DNA from: Ameyamaea chiangmaiensis
GTDB lineage: Bacteria; Pseudomonadota; Alphaproteobacteria; Acetobacterales; Acetobacteraceae
Direction of reading: 5' to 3'
Length of the DNA stretch: 64,000 nucleotides
Assembly (NCBI RefSeq): GCF_025995235.1
Contig: NZ_BAPT01000025.1
Location: forward strand, 1 to 64,000
The position numbers and the translations under genes are program-made. Of the stretch, positions 44,281-53,304 are shown piece after piece. The notes under the pieces were generated by a model, which was given only the letters and a program-made list of their open reading frames with translations, made no database searches and was not told the DNA's origin. The number at the start of each line of letters is the position of its first letter. The stretch's first letter is position 1.

Positions 44281-45692
44281 TCCGCCCCCTTTCGTTCCTC
44301 CGTTTCGGCGGCACCGAACATGGCGACCAGATCCGACAGATGGCCGATCTCGCGCAGTTCGAGCCCGTCGGGCGCTTTGGCCGGTGCGTTGGTCCGGGCG
44401 ACGCGACGCGGCAGCACAGCCTGCCCGAACCCCAGCTTGTGCGCCTCCTTCAGGCGCGCATCGGCCTGCGCCACCTGCCGCACCTCGCCCGAGAGCCCCA
44501 CCTCGCCGAAATAGACCGCGCCCGCGTTGGTGGGACGTCCGGTGGCCGCCGAAACCAATGCAGCCGCAACGGCAAGATCGGCGGCCGGTTCCCCCACCCG
44601 CAGTCCGCCCGCGATGTTGAGGAACACGTCCATCGTGTTCAGCCGCAACCCGCAGCGTGCTTCCAGCACCGCCAGCAGCAGGTTCAGCCGCCCGGTGTCC
44701 CACCCCACGACCGACCGGCGGGGCGCGCCGTCGCCACCCTTGGGGGACAGCAGCGCCTGCACCTCGACCAGTACCGGGCGCGTGCCTTCCACGCCCGCGA
44801 ACACGGCGGAGCCCGCGACGTTGCCGCGTCGTTCAGCCAGGAACAGCGCCGAGGGGTTGGGCACTTCGACCAGCCCGAGGTCGGTCATGGCGAAGACCCC
44901 AATCTCGTCGGTGGCGCCGAAGCGGTTTTTCGCCGCGCGTAGGATGCGGAACTGATGGCCGCGATCACCCTCGAAATACATCACCGCGTCGACCATGTGT
45001 TCCAGCACGCGTGGTCCCGCCAGCGCGCCTTCCTTGGTGACGTGTCCGACCAGGATCAGGGCGAAGCCGCGCTGCTTGGCCAGCCGGATCAGCTCGAACG
45101 CCGTCGCGCGCACCTGGCTGACCGTGCCCGGCGCGCTGTCCACGGTGTCCAGCCACATCGTCTGGATCGAATCGATGACCACCAGCGCCAGGTCGGTCTC
45201 GGCCTCCAGCGTGCCCGCGATATCGGTGACGTTGATCGCCGCCGCGACGTCGAGCGTCGGCGCGTCCAGCCCCAGCCGCCGCGCGCGCATGCGGATCTGG
45301 TCCACGGCCTCTTCGCCCGAGATATAGAGCACGCGGCGTCCGGCGGCCGCCAGCCGGCAGGTGGCCTGCAACAGCAGGGTCGATTTGCCGATGCCCGGAT
45401 CGCCGCCCACCAACACGACGGACGCCGGCACCAGACCGCCACCCAGCGCGCGGTCCAGTTCCTCGATCGTGGTGCGGACGCGCGGCGGCGGCGTGGCCTC
45501 CCCCGCCAGACTGGCCAGCGCGATGCGCCCGGGCCGCGTGCCGCCCCCCGGCCGTGCCGGCCCCGCGAGGGGCAGGGGTGCTTCCTGCTCGATCGTGTTC
45601 CACGCACCGCAGCTTTCGCACTTGCCCGCCCATTTCGGAGTAACCGCACCGCAGGCCTGGCAGACGTAGCGGACGGCCGCTTTCTTCGCCAT
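44277..45692 (-). CDS. radA: DNA repair protein RadA (471 aa)
   Basis: RecA-like ATPase that promotes branch migration in recombination. A four-Cys zinc finger is at residues 11-30 (CQACG...KCESCG), Walker A is GGDPGIGKSTLLLQ, Walker B LALVVIDSIQTM, the RadA-specific KNRFG motif is in RAAKNRFGATDEIG, and the C-terminal Lon-protease-like domain has FLNIAGGLRVGEPAADLAVA. I choose the ATG at 45692, starting MAKKAAVRYVC; the frame extends upstream without homology. Part of a compact operon. Confidence 0.96.
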   Translation of the reverse strand: MAKKAAVRYVCQACGAVTPKWAGKCESCGAWNTIEQEAPLPLAGPARPGGGTRPGRIALASLAGEATPPPRVRTTIEELDRALGGGLVPASVVLVGGDPGIGKSTLLLQATCRLAAAGRRVLYISGEEAVDQIRMRARRLGLDAPTLDVAAAINVTDIAGTLEAETDLALVVIDSIQTMWLDTVDSAPGTVSQVRATAFELIRLAKQRGFALILVGHVTKEGALAGPRVLEHMVDAVMYFEGDRGHQFRILRAAKNRFGATDEIGVFAMTDLGLVEVPNPSALFLAERRGNVAGSAVFAGVEGTRPVLVEVQALLSPKGGDGAPRRSVVGWDTGRLNLLLAVLEARCGLRLNTMDVFLNIAGGLRVGEPAADLAVAAALVSAATGRPTNAGAVYFGEVGLSGEVRQVAQADARLKEAHKLGFGQAVLPRRVARTNAPAKAPDGLELREIGHLSDLVAMFGAAETEERKGAE

Positions 45693-45696
45693 CGCC

Positions 45697-46662
45697 TCAG
45701 GCCGCCGACACCAGGGCCGCGAACCGTGCCATGTCGACATTGCCGCCGGACAGAATGATGCCCACGCGCTTGCCGCGCACGTCCAGCGCCCCTTCAAGAA
45801 CGGCGGCGGCGGCGAGACATCCGGTCGGTTCGACCACGATCTTCATACGCTCGGCCAGCAGCTTCATGGTGCGCGCCAGCGACGCGTCGTCCTGCGTTTC
45901 GATCCGCACGCCGTGCGCGCGCATCAGGGCGAAGGTCATCGGCCCGATCGCGCGGGTCTGCGCGCCGTCGGCGATCGTCTCCGGCGTGTCGATCTCGACG
46001 ATGTGCCCGGCGGCGAGCGAGCGCCGGGCATCGTCACCCGCGGCCGGTTCGATGCCCACCACCGCGCACGCCGGCGCGCGCCCGCTGGCGGCGAGGGCGC
46101 AGCCGGAGATCAGCCCGCCCCCGCCCACCGGGGCCACCAGCATGTCCAGCGGACCACAGGCGTGGAACAGCTCCAGCGCCGCGGTGCCTTGTCCGGCGAT
46201 GATGTCGGGGTGTTCGAATGGCGGGATCAGGGCCAGCCCGCGTTCGGTGCTCAGCGCTTGACCGATGACTTCCCGGTTCTCGGTAAAGCGGTCGTAGAGC
46301 ACGATTTCCGCGCCATAGGCCTGTGTCGCGGCGCGCTTGATCGCGGGCGAGTCGGCCGGCATGACGATCACGGCGGGCACGTCGGCGCGGGCCGCGGCCA
46401 GCGCGATGGCCTGTGCATGGTTGCCCGACGAGAACGCGACCACGCCGCGCCGCTTCTGGGCGTCGTCCAGTCGGGCGATGGCATTGGCCGCGCCGCGAAA
46501 CTTGAACGCCCCGACGCGCTGGAACGTCTCCGCCTTGAAGAACAGTTCGGCGCCGGTCTGTGCGTTCAGCAGGCGCGAGGTCAGGACCGGCGTGTGATGG
46601 ACCATCGGCGCGATGCGGCGCGCGGCGGCCAGAACGTCGTTGAAATCGGGCAGTGCGGTCAT
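45697..46662 (-). CDS. Threonine/serine dehydratase, catabolic-like (321 aa)
   Basis: PLP fold-type II lyase that deaminates threonine or serine to the oxo-acid. FKAETFQRVGAFKFRGAANA holds the PLP Lys, SSGNHAQAIALAA the phosphate/substrate loop and APVGGGGLISG the glycine-rich PLP-phosphate loop. It lacks the C-terminal ACT regulatory domain of biosynthetic IlvA, so is more like TdcB or serine racemase-type enzymes. The ATG at 46662 is preferred. It is followed by radA after 4 bases. Confidence 0.9.
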   Translation of the reverse strand: MTALPDFNDVLAAARRIAPMVHHTPVLTSRLLNAQTGAELFFKAETFQRVGAFKFRGAANAIARLDDAQKRRGVVAFSSGNHAQAIALAAARADVPAVIVMPADSPAIKRAATQAYGAEIVLYDRFTENREVIGQALSTERGLALIPPFEHPDIIAGQGTAALELFHACGPLDMLVAPVGGGGLISGCALAASGRAPACAVVGIEPAAGDDARRSLAAGHIVEIDTPETIADGAQTRAIGPMTFALMRAHGVRIETQDDASLARTMKLLAERMKIVVEPTGCLAAAAVLEGALDVRGKRVGIILSGGNVDMARFAALVSAA

Positions 46663-46711
46663 GATCCAGTCCCAGTGTCCTGCGCGCTTGGCACGTGTGG
46701 CGCCCGGTTGC

Positions 46712-47506
46712 TTAGCGCCGTAGTTCCATTCCGATCGGGCCCTCGCGGCGGCCATGGGTGAACTGGTCGACCATGGGGTTGCCGCTGCTCATCAGGTCGC
46801 CGGCCTGCCCCTGCCAGATCAGCCTGCCGCGATAGAGCATCGCGGCCCGATCGCCGATCCGCTGGGCCGATGCCATGTCGTGCGTGATGGCGATGGCCGT
46901 GGAACCCAGCGTCTTGACGCAGTCGACGATCAGCCCGTCGATCACGGCACCCATGATCGGATCGAGGCCGGTCGTCGGCTCGTCGAAGAACAGGATGTCC
47001 GGCCGCGCGGCGATCGCTCGGGCCAGCCCCACGCGTTTCTGCATGCCGCCCGACAGTTCGGACGGCGACAGCGCGCCGACCGACGGGTCCAGGCCGACTT
47101 GCGCCAGGATCTCGCCCGCGCGGTCGCGGGCCTGTGCACGGCTCAGCCGCGCGGCGCCGTGGCGGGCGCGGTTCTTGGCCAGAAGCCCGAAGGCGACATT
47201 TTCCCAGACCGGCAGCGAATCGAACAGTGCCGCGTTCTGGAACAGCATGCCGATCGATTCGATTAGGGTCTCGCGCTGGCGCCGCGGCGCGGTCAGGACG
47301 TTCACGCCGTCGATCTCGATGGTGCCGTCATCGGGCAGGATCAGGCCGAGAATGCAGCGCAGCAGCACCGACTTGCCGCTGCCCGATCCGCCGATCACGA
47401 CCAGCGACGTCCCGGCTTCGACGTCCAGATCGATGCCGTCGAGCACCTGTTTGCTGCCGAAGGCCTTGCGCAGGCCGCGAATGCGGATTTTTGGCGTGCC
47501 GGTCAT
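46712..47506 (-). CDS. mlaF: Phospholipid-transport ABC ATPase, MlaF-like (264 aa)
   Basis: ATP-binding subunit of the inner-membrane Mla/MCE-type lipid transporter that maintains outer-membrane asymmetry. Walker A is GGSGSGKSVLL, the signature ELSGGMQKRVGLARA and Walker B ILFFDEPTTGLDPIMG, with AITHDMASAQRIGDR as the His loop. Start overlaps the mlaE stop by 4 bases. The MCE protein MlaD, usually next, is absent here and must be elsewhere. Confidence 0.93.
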   Translation of the reverse strand: MTGTPKIRIRGLRKAFGSKQVLDGIDLDVEAGTSLVVIGGSGSGKSVLLRCILGLILPDDGTIEIDGVNVLTAPRRQRETLIESIGMLFQNAALFDSLPVWENVAFGLLAKNRARHGAARLSRAQARDRAGEILAQVGLDPSVGALSPSELSGGMQKRVGLARAIAARPDILFFDEPTTGLDPIMGAVIDGLIVDCVKTLGSTAIAITHDMASAQRIGDRAAMLYRGRLIWQGQAGDLMSSGNPMVDQFTHGRREGPIGMELRR

Positions 47507-48288
47507 TGGGCGAAAAACAGATCGGTCAGAAGGTAGTCGAAGGCCAGCAGCAGGATCGACGCCGCGACAACCGCCGACGTGGTGGCCGCGCCGACGCCCT
47601 CCGCGCCCCCCTTGCTGCGATAGCCGTGATAACAGCCGAGCAGCGCGATCAGGAAGCCGAACATCGCGGCCTTGACCAGACCCACCGTCACGTCGATCGG
47701 CTTGACCGCCGCCAGCGTGGCCGTGACGTACGCCTCGGGCGAAAAGCCCAGCTTGACGACCGACACGGTAAAGCCGCCCAGAACGCCCAGAATGTCGGCG
47801 ACCACCACCAGGAACGGCAACGCTACGATCCCGGCGAGGAGCCTGGGTGTGACGAGGTATTTCATCGGGTTGGTCGACAGGGTCGTCAGGGCGTCGATCT
47901 GATCGGTGACGCGCATCGTGCCGATCTGCGCCGCCATGGCGGCGCCAACCCGCCCGGCAACCATCAGCCCGGCCAGCACTGGCCCGAGTTCACGCGTGAC
48001 CGACAGCACCACGATACCGGCGATGGCGCTCTGCACATGGTACTGGGCGAACCCGGTATAGGATTGCAGCGCGATGACGCCGCCGGAGAAAATGGCCGTC
48101 AACGCGACGACCGGCAGCGAGAAGAACCCGATCTCCAGCAGCGAGGCGAGGAACACCCGACCATAGAAGGGCGGCCGGAACAGGTGGGACAGGCCGTCGA
48201 CAGCAAACAGCGCGAGCGTGCCGGCCATCCGTACGAGATCGAGCACCCCGCGTCCGATGGCGGCGACAAAATCAAGGACGGCATTCAC
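47503..48288 (-). CDS. mlaE: MlaE-family lipid ABC transporter permease (261 aa)
   Basis: Membrane permease partner of MlaF with about five to six hydrophobic helices. TRELGPVLAGLMVAGRVGAA and EIGTMRV.DQIDAL patterns (here QIGTMRVTDQIDALTTL) are the MlaE signature, followed by PMKYLVTPRLLAGIVALPFL. Its ATG at 48288 begins the mlaE-mlaF-dehydratase-radA-LprI series. The promoter lies in the 48289-48488 gap. Confidence 0.94.
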   Translation of the reverse strand: MNAVLDFVAAIGRGVLDLVRMAGTLALFAVDGLSHLFRPPFYGRVFLASLLEIGFFSLPVVALTAIFSGGVIALQSYTGFAQYHVQSAIAGIVVLSVTRELGPVLAGLMVAGRVGAAMAAQIGTMRVTDQIDALTTLSTNPMKYLVTPRLLAGIVALPFLVVVADILGVLGGFTVSVVKLGFSPEAYVTATLAAVKPIDVTVGLVKAAMFGFLIALLGCYHGYRSKGGAEGVGAATTSAVVAASILLLAFDYLLTDLFFAQ

Positions 48289-48488
48289 GGGCGTTGGAAC
48301 CCCGTGTGAAGACCTGTCGCGCCATGCGGCGAGGGGAGATGCATCATGCTTCTGCCGTAGCGCGGCCGCGGCGGCGGGTCAAAGCGTGTCTGGGTGAAAC
48401 GATAGGGCGACCGCGCGGAGGGCCTATTTTTGTGGACGGCCACGCCGGGGAAAAGGCGGAAAACCGCCCGTCTGCCCGATCGCAGGGC

Positions 48489-48568
48489 AAAAAAAAGACG
48501 GCGCCTGAGCGCCGCCGAAGTTTAGGGAGGAAACGTCCATGAAGACGACCTTCGCAGGCCGGGCTTCG
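48489..48568 (-). ncRNA. Candidate small RNA with anti-Shine-Dalgarno loop
   Basis: On the minus strand a hairpin GTTT-CCTCCCT-AAAC (48534 down to 48520) displays a CCTCCCT loop complementary to ribosome binding sites. It is followed directly by an intrinsic terminator (CGGCGC / GCGCCG stem, 48514-48499, then eight T at 48496-48489). A promoter fits upstream. A further stem near the 5' end is possible (CTTCG / CGAAG). The architecture resembles alphaproteobacterial anti-SD small RNAs such as the alpha-r14 and cuckoo groups. About 80 nt. Alternatively this is an attenuated leader of mlaE. The 5' end is inferred from the promoter. Confidence 0.6.
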
Positions 48569-48574
48569 AAGAGA

Positions 48575-48604
48575 AATATCGCTGGCCGGGGGTGTTTGAG
48601 TCAA
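48575..48604 (-). promoter_or_regulatory. Promoter of the small RNA candidate
   Basis: Minus strand TTGACT (48604-48599) and GATATT (48580-48575) are separated by 18 bases and agree well with a housekeeping sigma-70 promoter. Transcription would start near 48568. Confidence 0.55.
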
Positions 48605-48721
48605 GAAAATTTGTACCCAGCCTTCACCCGATCGTGAATTTTGTGCCTGACTGGTCAAATCGGGCCAACCCGCCCATAGTCCGCCTCCATCACCTCCGGA
48701 CTGAACAGCAGAGGATGGACC

Positions 48722-50041
48722 ATGCGTATCACCATGATCGGCGGCGGCTATGTCGGCCTTGTTTCCGCGGCCTGTTTCGCTGAATTCGGGATCGATGTGG
48801 CTGTGGTCGAGGCCGACCCCGCACGGCTCGAAGCCCTGCGGGAGGGACGGATCCCGATCTATGAGCCTGGGCTCGACACGCTGGTTGCCAAGAACGTCGC
48901 CGCTGGCCGGCTGACCTTCGGAGATGACATCACGTCCGCCGTGCGCGGTTCGACCGCGGTGTTCATCGCGGTCGGCACGCCGCCGCGCAATGGCGACGGC
49001 CGGGCGGACATGACCTATGTGCACACGGCCGCGCGCCAGATCGCCCATGCGCTGGATGACTACGCGGTGGTGGTGACGAAATCGACGGTGCCGGTCGGCA
49101 CGTCGCGCCGCATCGCCCAGATCATCCGCGAGGCCCGCCCGGACGTCGATTTCGATGTGGCGTCCAACCCCGAGTTCCTGCGTGAAGGCAATGCGATCGG
49201 CGATTTCATGCGCCCCGACCGCGTGATCATCGGGCTCGACACCGATCACGACCCGGCGCGGGCGCAGGAGATCATGCGCACCCTGTATCGGCCGCTCTAC
49301 CTGATCGAGGCGCCGATCGTGTTCACCAGTCTCGAATCGGCCGAGCTGATCAAATACGCATCGAACTCGTTCCTCGCGATGAAGATCTCCTTCATCAACG
49401 AGATGGCCGATCTGTGCGACAAGGTGGGTGCCAACGTGCACGATCTGGCGCGCGGCATGGGGCTCGATGGCCGGATCGGGCGCAAGTTCCTCCACCCCGG
49501 TCCGGGCTATGGCGGGTCGTGCTTCCCCAAGGACACGCTGGCCCTGTCGCGGATCGCGCAGGAGGCCGGCGCGCCGTCGCGGCTGGTCGAGGCCACAGTT
49601 CAGGTCAACGAGGCCCGTAAGGCCAGCATGGGATCGCGCATCATCGCCGCCTGCGGCGGGTCGGTGGCGGGTCGCACGATCGCCCTGCTGGGCCTGACTT
49701 TCAAGCCCGAGACCGACGACATGCGCGAGTCCCCGTCGCTGCCGATCGTGCATCGGCTGGCCGAAGCCGGGGCGACGCTGCGGGCGTTCGACCCGGTGGG
49801 CATGGAGGCGGCCCGGCGCGTCCTGCCGGACGGGTTGGAGTATTGCGCCGATGCGCTCGACGCTGCGCAGGGGGCGGACGCGCTTGTCGTGCTGACCGAA
49901 TGGAACGTGTTCCGGGCGCTGGCTCCCGCCGCCCTGCGTGAACGGATGTCCGGGAACGTGGTGCTGGACCTGCGCAATGTCTTCGAACCCGCCGCCATGC
50001 GCGCCGCCGGGTTCGCGTATCACTCGATCGGTCGTCCCTGA
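48722..50041 (+). CDS. ugd: UDP-glucose 6-dehydrogenase (439 aa)
   Basis: Oxidises UDP-glucose to UDP-glucuronate for polysaccharide synthesis. MRITMIGGGYVGLVSAACFA is the NAD-binding N-terminus, VVVTKSTVPVGTSRR and EFLREGNAIGDF are family motifs, and the catalytic Cys lies in GPGYGGSCFPKDTLAL (about residue 260). GLTFKPETDDMRESPSL marks the C-terminal domain. Single gene; no other sugar-nucleotide genes adjoin it. Confidence 0.96.
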   Translation: MRITMIGGGYVGLVSAACFAEFGIDVAVVEADPARLEALREGRIPIYEPGLDTLVAKNVAAGRLTFGDDITSAVRGSTAVFIAVGTPPRNGDGRADMTYVHTAARQIAHALDDYAVVVTKSTVPVGTSRRIAQIIREARPDVDFDVASNPEFLREGNAIGDFMRPDRVIIGLDTDHDPARAQEIMRTLYRPLYLIEAPIVFTSLESAELIKYASNSFLAMKISFINEMADLCDKVGANVHDLARGMGLDGRIGRKFLHPGPGYGGSCFPKDTLALSRIAQEAGAPSRLVEATVQVNEARKASMGSRIIAACGGSVAGRTIALLGLTFKPETDDMRESPSLPIVHRLAEAGATLRAFDPVGMEAARRVLPDGLEYCADALDAAQGADALVVLTEWNVFRALAPAALRERMSGNVVLDLRNVFEPAAMRAAGFAYHSIGRP

Positions 50042-50077
50042 GGCGCGGCGCCGGGGTGCGCGGGTCGCGTTCCGGCG

Positions 50078-51319
50078 TTACTGCAGGTCGGCGGGAAGCG
50101 ACGGCGCGCGACGCCGCAGCAGGTTGGCAAGCGCCATGGCGCCCACGCCCGCGCCCATGCCGACGGCGGTAGGCAGCGCGCTGTTCTGGGGCATCAGTCC
50201 GACCAGCACGTTGCTCAGCGCCCCGATCGAAAACTGCATCGTGCCGAGAAGGGCCGATGCCGAACCGGCCTGCGATCCGTGATGGGTGAAGCTGAGGACC
50301 GTCGCGTTCGTGCCGATGAACCCGAGCGCGCCAGTAATGCTGGTGATGAAAGCGCAGATCAGAAGCGGGTGCGCCTGTCCCGCCAGCCCGCTGAACGCGA
50401 ACGCGACGAACAGGCTTGCGGCGCAGAGCGCCCAGATCAGCGCGCGTTCCAGCAGCAGCGCGGGGCCGAGCTGGCGGACGAAGCGCGCGTTGATCTGCGT
50501 GCCCAGAATGAACGCGGCGGCGTTGATGCCGAAGAACACACCGAAGGCGCGCGGAGAAAAACCCAGCAGCTTTTCAAAGACGACGGGCGCGCTGCCGATA
50601 TAGGCGAACATCACGAAGGTCGAAAAACTGGCGATCAGGCCGTTGGTGATAAAAACCGGTTCCTGAATGATGCTGATATAGCGCCAGAGGATCGCGCGCG
50701 GGGACAATGTGCGGCGCAGGTCGGGCGGCAGGGTGTCGGGCAGGACGAAGGTGGTCACCGCCATGCCGGCGATGCCATAGGCCACGGCGAACCAGAAGAT
50801 CCACCGCCAGTTGCCGAACACCAGAACCGCGCTGCCCAGAGAGGGCGCCAGAACCGGCATGACACCGAACACCAGCGTCAGCTGCGCCATCATGCGGGCA
50901 CCTTCGCGCCCGGTGGCGACATCGCGCACCACGGCACGGGGGATGACGGCCGAGGCCGAACCGCCGCAGGCGGCGATGAACCGGCACACGCAGAACAGGT
51001 GATAGTTCGTCACCGTCGCACAGCCCACTGACGCAATCGTGAACACGGCCAGGCCGGCGACCAGAGGTGCCCGACGGCCCCACCGGTCGGAGATCGGCCC
51101 TTGCGAGAATTGGCCGACGGCCAGCCCCAGAAACCACGCGACCAGCGTGAACTGCGCGGAACCCTCTCCGGCCCCGAGATCGCGTTCTATCCATGGAAAA
51201 GCGGGAAGATACATGTCGGTGGACAAGGGGCCGATGGCGGAAATCAGACCCAGAAGCGCCACGATCAGGAACGACAGGCGGGGCGGCGGCGGAGTGACCG
51301 GAAACAGGGAGGCGGACAT
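50078..51319 (-). CDS. Bcr/CflA family MFS drug exporter (413 aa)
   Basis: 12-helix proton-driven exporter. PLSTDMYLPAFPWIERDLG, LVAWFLGLAVGQFSQGPISD and DRWGRRAPLVAGL are the Bcr/CflA signatures, and FIAACGGSASAVIPRAVVRD is helix 5. Bicyclomycin, sulfonamides or small peptides are typical substrates; specificity here is unknown. Convergent with ugd. Confidence 0.92.
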   Translation of the reverse strand: MSASLFPVTPPPPRLSFLIVALLGLISAIGPLSTDMYLPAFPWIERDLGAGEGSAQFTLVAWFLGLAVGQFSQGPISDRWGRRAPLVAGLAVFTIASVGCATVTNYHLFCVCRFIAACGGSASAVIPRAVVRDVATGREGARMMAQLTLVFGVMPVLAPSLGSAVLVFGNWRWIFWFAVAYGIAGMAVTTFVLPDTLPPDLRRTLSPRAILWRYISIIQEPVFITNGLIASFSTFVMFAYIGSAPVVFEKLLGFSPRAFGVFFGINAAAFILGTQINARFVRQLGPALLLERALIWALCAASLFVAFAFSGLAGQAHPLLICAFITSITGALGFIGTNATVLSFTHHGSQAGSASALLGTMQFSIGALSNVLVGLMPQNSALPTAVGMGAGVGAMALANLLRRRAPSLPADLQ

Positions 51320-51704
51320 GATGGCCCTTGTACGACACGAAGGCCTGTTCTGCCTTCATCGACGGGCGCTTGTCCATTGGCCGCGCTGATAAAAGTGCCG
51401 GAATACTGCGCCGTACCCGATGGTCGCCGGGGGCCGGGCGCACCGTGGTGACGCGTATGAACGGCATGTCATAATCGGATTGACGCGCGAAATATTCCGC
51501 ACTACGTCGGTCCGGCATCGCAACCGGATCGCCCGCCACGCCCGCGTTGGATCGTATTCAGTCCCTTGAAAAGAAAAACTTTTTCTACTTCTCCGCCGAC
51601 CGGCGCATCAAAATAGGATCGGTCCAAAGGTTTTTTGCTGGATCGGTCCAGGAATGCGTCGCGTCATTCGTCCCCCGCCGTCGCTCAGGTCCCGTGTTCA
51701 GACG
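51320..51704. other. Regulatory intergenic region between the MFS exporter and oprB
   Basis: No gene seen. It holds an AT-rich palindrome AGAAAAA-C-TTTTTCT (51572-51586) and a direct repeat GGATCGGTCCA (51616-51626 and 51640-51650), both upstream of the divergent porin gene. Confidence 0.5.
51616..51650 (+). promoter_or_regulatory. Direct repeat upstream of oprB, possible regulator site
   Basis: The 11-base GGATCGGTCCA occurs twice, 24 bases apart, ending 54 bases before the porin start. The inner GGACC/GGTCC-like symmetry of each copy suits binding of a dimeric regulator to tandem sites, but no regulator is encoded next to it. Confidence 0.4.
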
Positions 51705-53204
51705 ATGAAACCGCTGTCTCTTCCCTCTCTGGCCCTGCTGCTCGCCCTCGCGCCGATGACGTCGGGGAGTGCCGCTGCGGCCGATGATACGACACCACCG
51801 CCCCACGTGCCGTCGTCGCGCGTCGGCGGTTATGGGTCGCATATCCCGTCCACGCCCGCGCCGGTGTCTCAGACGACGGGCGCGCAGTCGCCGTACGAAC
51901 AGGCGCCGCAGGTCGAACAGGGTGTGCTGCCCAAAAGCTTCGATGCGTGGCTGAAACAGACATACATGACCGGGAACTGGGGCGGTCTGCGTGACCGGCT
52001 TGTCGACCATGGCGTGGTGTTTCAGGGGCATTATCTGGAAGACAGTTCGGGCAACCCGGTCGGGGGGCGCGCCAGGGCGGTGCGATACGCCCATGAAGTC
52101 GGGGGCGGTGTGGACATCGACTTCAAGAAGCTGACGGGCACCGATGTCGGCATCCTGCATTTCCTGGTCACCGAACGTGCCGGTCTCGGGCTGAACGCGG
52201 TCCTGCCGGCCCTGAACTCCGTCCAGCAGATTTTCGGCTCCGGCGAGACGGTGCGTCTGACCCGCCTGTCGCTCGAACATAATTTCGGCGGGTATGCGGA
52301 TGTCGAAGCGGGTTGGGTGAACACCGAAAACGATTTCGGACAGTCCACGATGCATTGGGGCCTGTCTGTCTATTGCCAGTTCCAGAGCAACGCGATCTGC
52401 GGCATGCCACAGTCACTGGCCATGAACTCGGGCTATGGTTACTACCCCACGGCCCATCCCGGTGCGTATCTGAAACTCTATCCGCTGAGGGACGACCGGA
52501 TCCTCGTCTCGGCGGGTATCTATAATGTGGATAGCACCATCTCCAACACCCATAACGGGTGGAAGATGGGCCTCCATGACTCCACCGGCGCCTACCTGCC
52601 CTTTCAGCTGGGCTGGCATCACGGCGGCACGGACCGTCGCGGCGCACTGCCGGGCAACATCCGCGTCGGCGGCTACTGGGACTCGTCGGAGGTCCTGAAC
52701 ACGGTCGCGGCCCACGTCGGCAGTTTCCAGCCGGCCGGCGTGGCACTGGTCGACCTGCCGCAGGACAAGGTGCGCGGCCGGTTCGGCGGGTGGGTGCAGT
52801 TCGACCAGCTGCTCCAGCGCGACGGTCCGGGCAGCAACGAAGGCACGATGGTCTTCGGGGCGTTCACCTGGGGTGATCCGCGCACGGCCGAGGTGCCCTA
52901 CTTCGCCACCTGGGGCATCGTTCGCAAGGGCACGTTCGCCGGGCGGCCGGACGACACCATCAGCCTTGGCGGCAAGTTCGCGATCCTCAACCCGAAATAT
53001 GCCCAGTACGCGGCCATGTTGCAGCAGCTGGGCGAGCCGGCGCTGCGCCCCTCGGGCGAGCATTCGGTCGAGCTGAACTACGGCTGGCGTCCCACCGCGT
53101 GGGTCGGCATCCGTCCCGGCCTGCAATATCTGTGGCATCCGGGCGGGACCAATCTGTATCGCAATGCGCTGATACTCGATTTCGAGACGGCGCTGACGTT
53201 CTAG
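51705..53204 (+). CDS. oprB: Carbohydrate-selective porin, OprB family (499 aa)
   Basis: Outer-membrane channel for glucose and other sugars. After a signal peptide (residues 1 to about 25, LLALAPMTSGSAAAADD) and a Pro-rich stretch, the OprB domain starts at MTGNWGGLRDRLVDHGVVFQ. VEAGWVNTENDFGQSTMHWG and LSVYCQFQSNAICGMPQSLA (with the conserved Cys pair) are family motifs, and the barrel ends in an aromatic residue (DFETALTF). I choose the ATG at 51705, starting MKPLSLPSL; an earlier frame start at 51654 lacks signal-peptide features. Suits the sugar-oxidising life of acetic acid bacteria. Confidence 0.92.
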   Translation: MKPLSLPSLALLLALAPMTSGSAAAADDTTPPPHVPSSRVGGYGSHIPSTPAPVSQTTGAQSPYEQAPQVEQGVLPKSFDAWLKQTYMTGNWGGLRDRLVDHGVVFQGHYLEDSSGNPVGGRARAVRYAHEVGGGVDIDFKKLTGTDVGILHFLVTERAGLGLNAVLPALNSVQQIFGSGETVRLTRLSLEHNFGGYADVEAGWVNTENDFGQSTMHWGLSVYCQFQSNAICGMPQSLAMNSGYGYYPTAHPGAYLKLYPLRDDRILVSAGIYNVDSTISNTHNGWKMGLHDSTGAYLPFQLGWHHGGTDRRGALPGNIRVGGYWDSSEVLNTVAAHVGSFQPAGVALVDLPQDKVRGRFGGWVQFDQLLQRDGPGSNEGTMVFGAFTWGDPRTAEVPYFATWGIVRKGTFAGRPDDTISLGGKFAILNPKYAQYAAMLQQLGEPALRPSGEHSVELNYGWRPTAWVGIRPGLQYLWHPGGTNLYRNALILDFETALTF

Positions 53205-53304
53205 CCACGCGTCCGGGCCCCTTGCCGGGCAGGGGGGAGCGGTCCTATCTGGAGCGACGGTCCCCCGCCGCGTGCGGGGGTGGAGTCTTGGAGTTCGACT
53301 GCCC

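Larger units (their letters stand above)
48289..48721. other. Intergenic region holding a small RNA candidate
   Basis: This 430-base gap between divergent mlaE and ugd contains the small RNA candidate described separately (48489-48568, minus), its promoter and its terminator. The rest presumably holds the mlaE and ugd promoters. A 32-codon plus-strand frame from 48539 has a good ribosome-binding-like sequence but is the complement of the anti-SD loop and probably not real. Confidence 0.55.

Noticed and set aside
48539..48637. 32-codon plus-strand ORF with a strong AGGGAGG ribosome binding sequence
   Set aside because: The binding-site-like sequence is the complement of the anti-SD loop of the small RNA candidate; the peptide has no recognisable feature.
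48344..50023. 559-codon minus-strand frame opposite ugd
   Set aside because: Antisense to a conserved gene and lacking any family motif.
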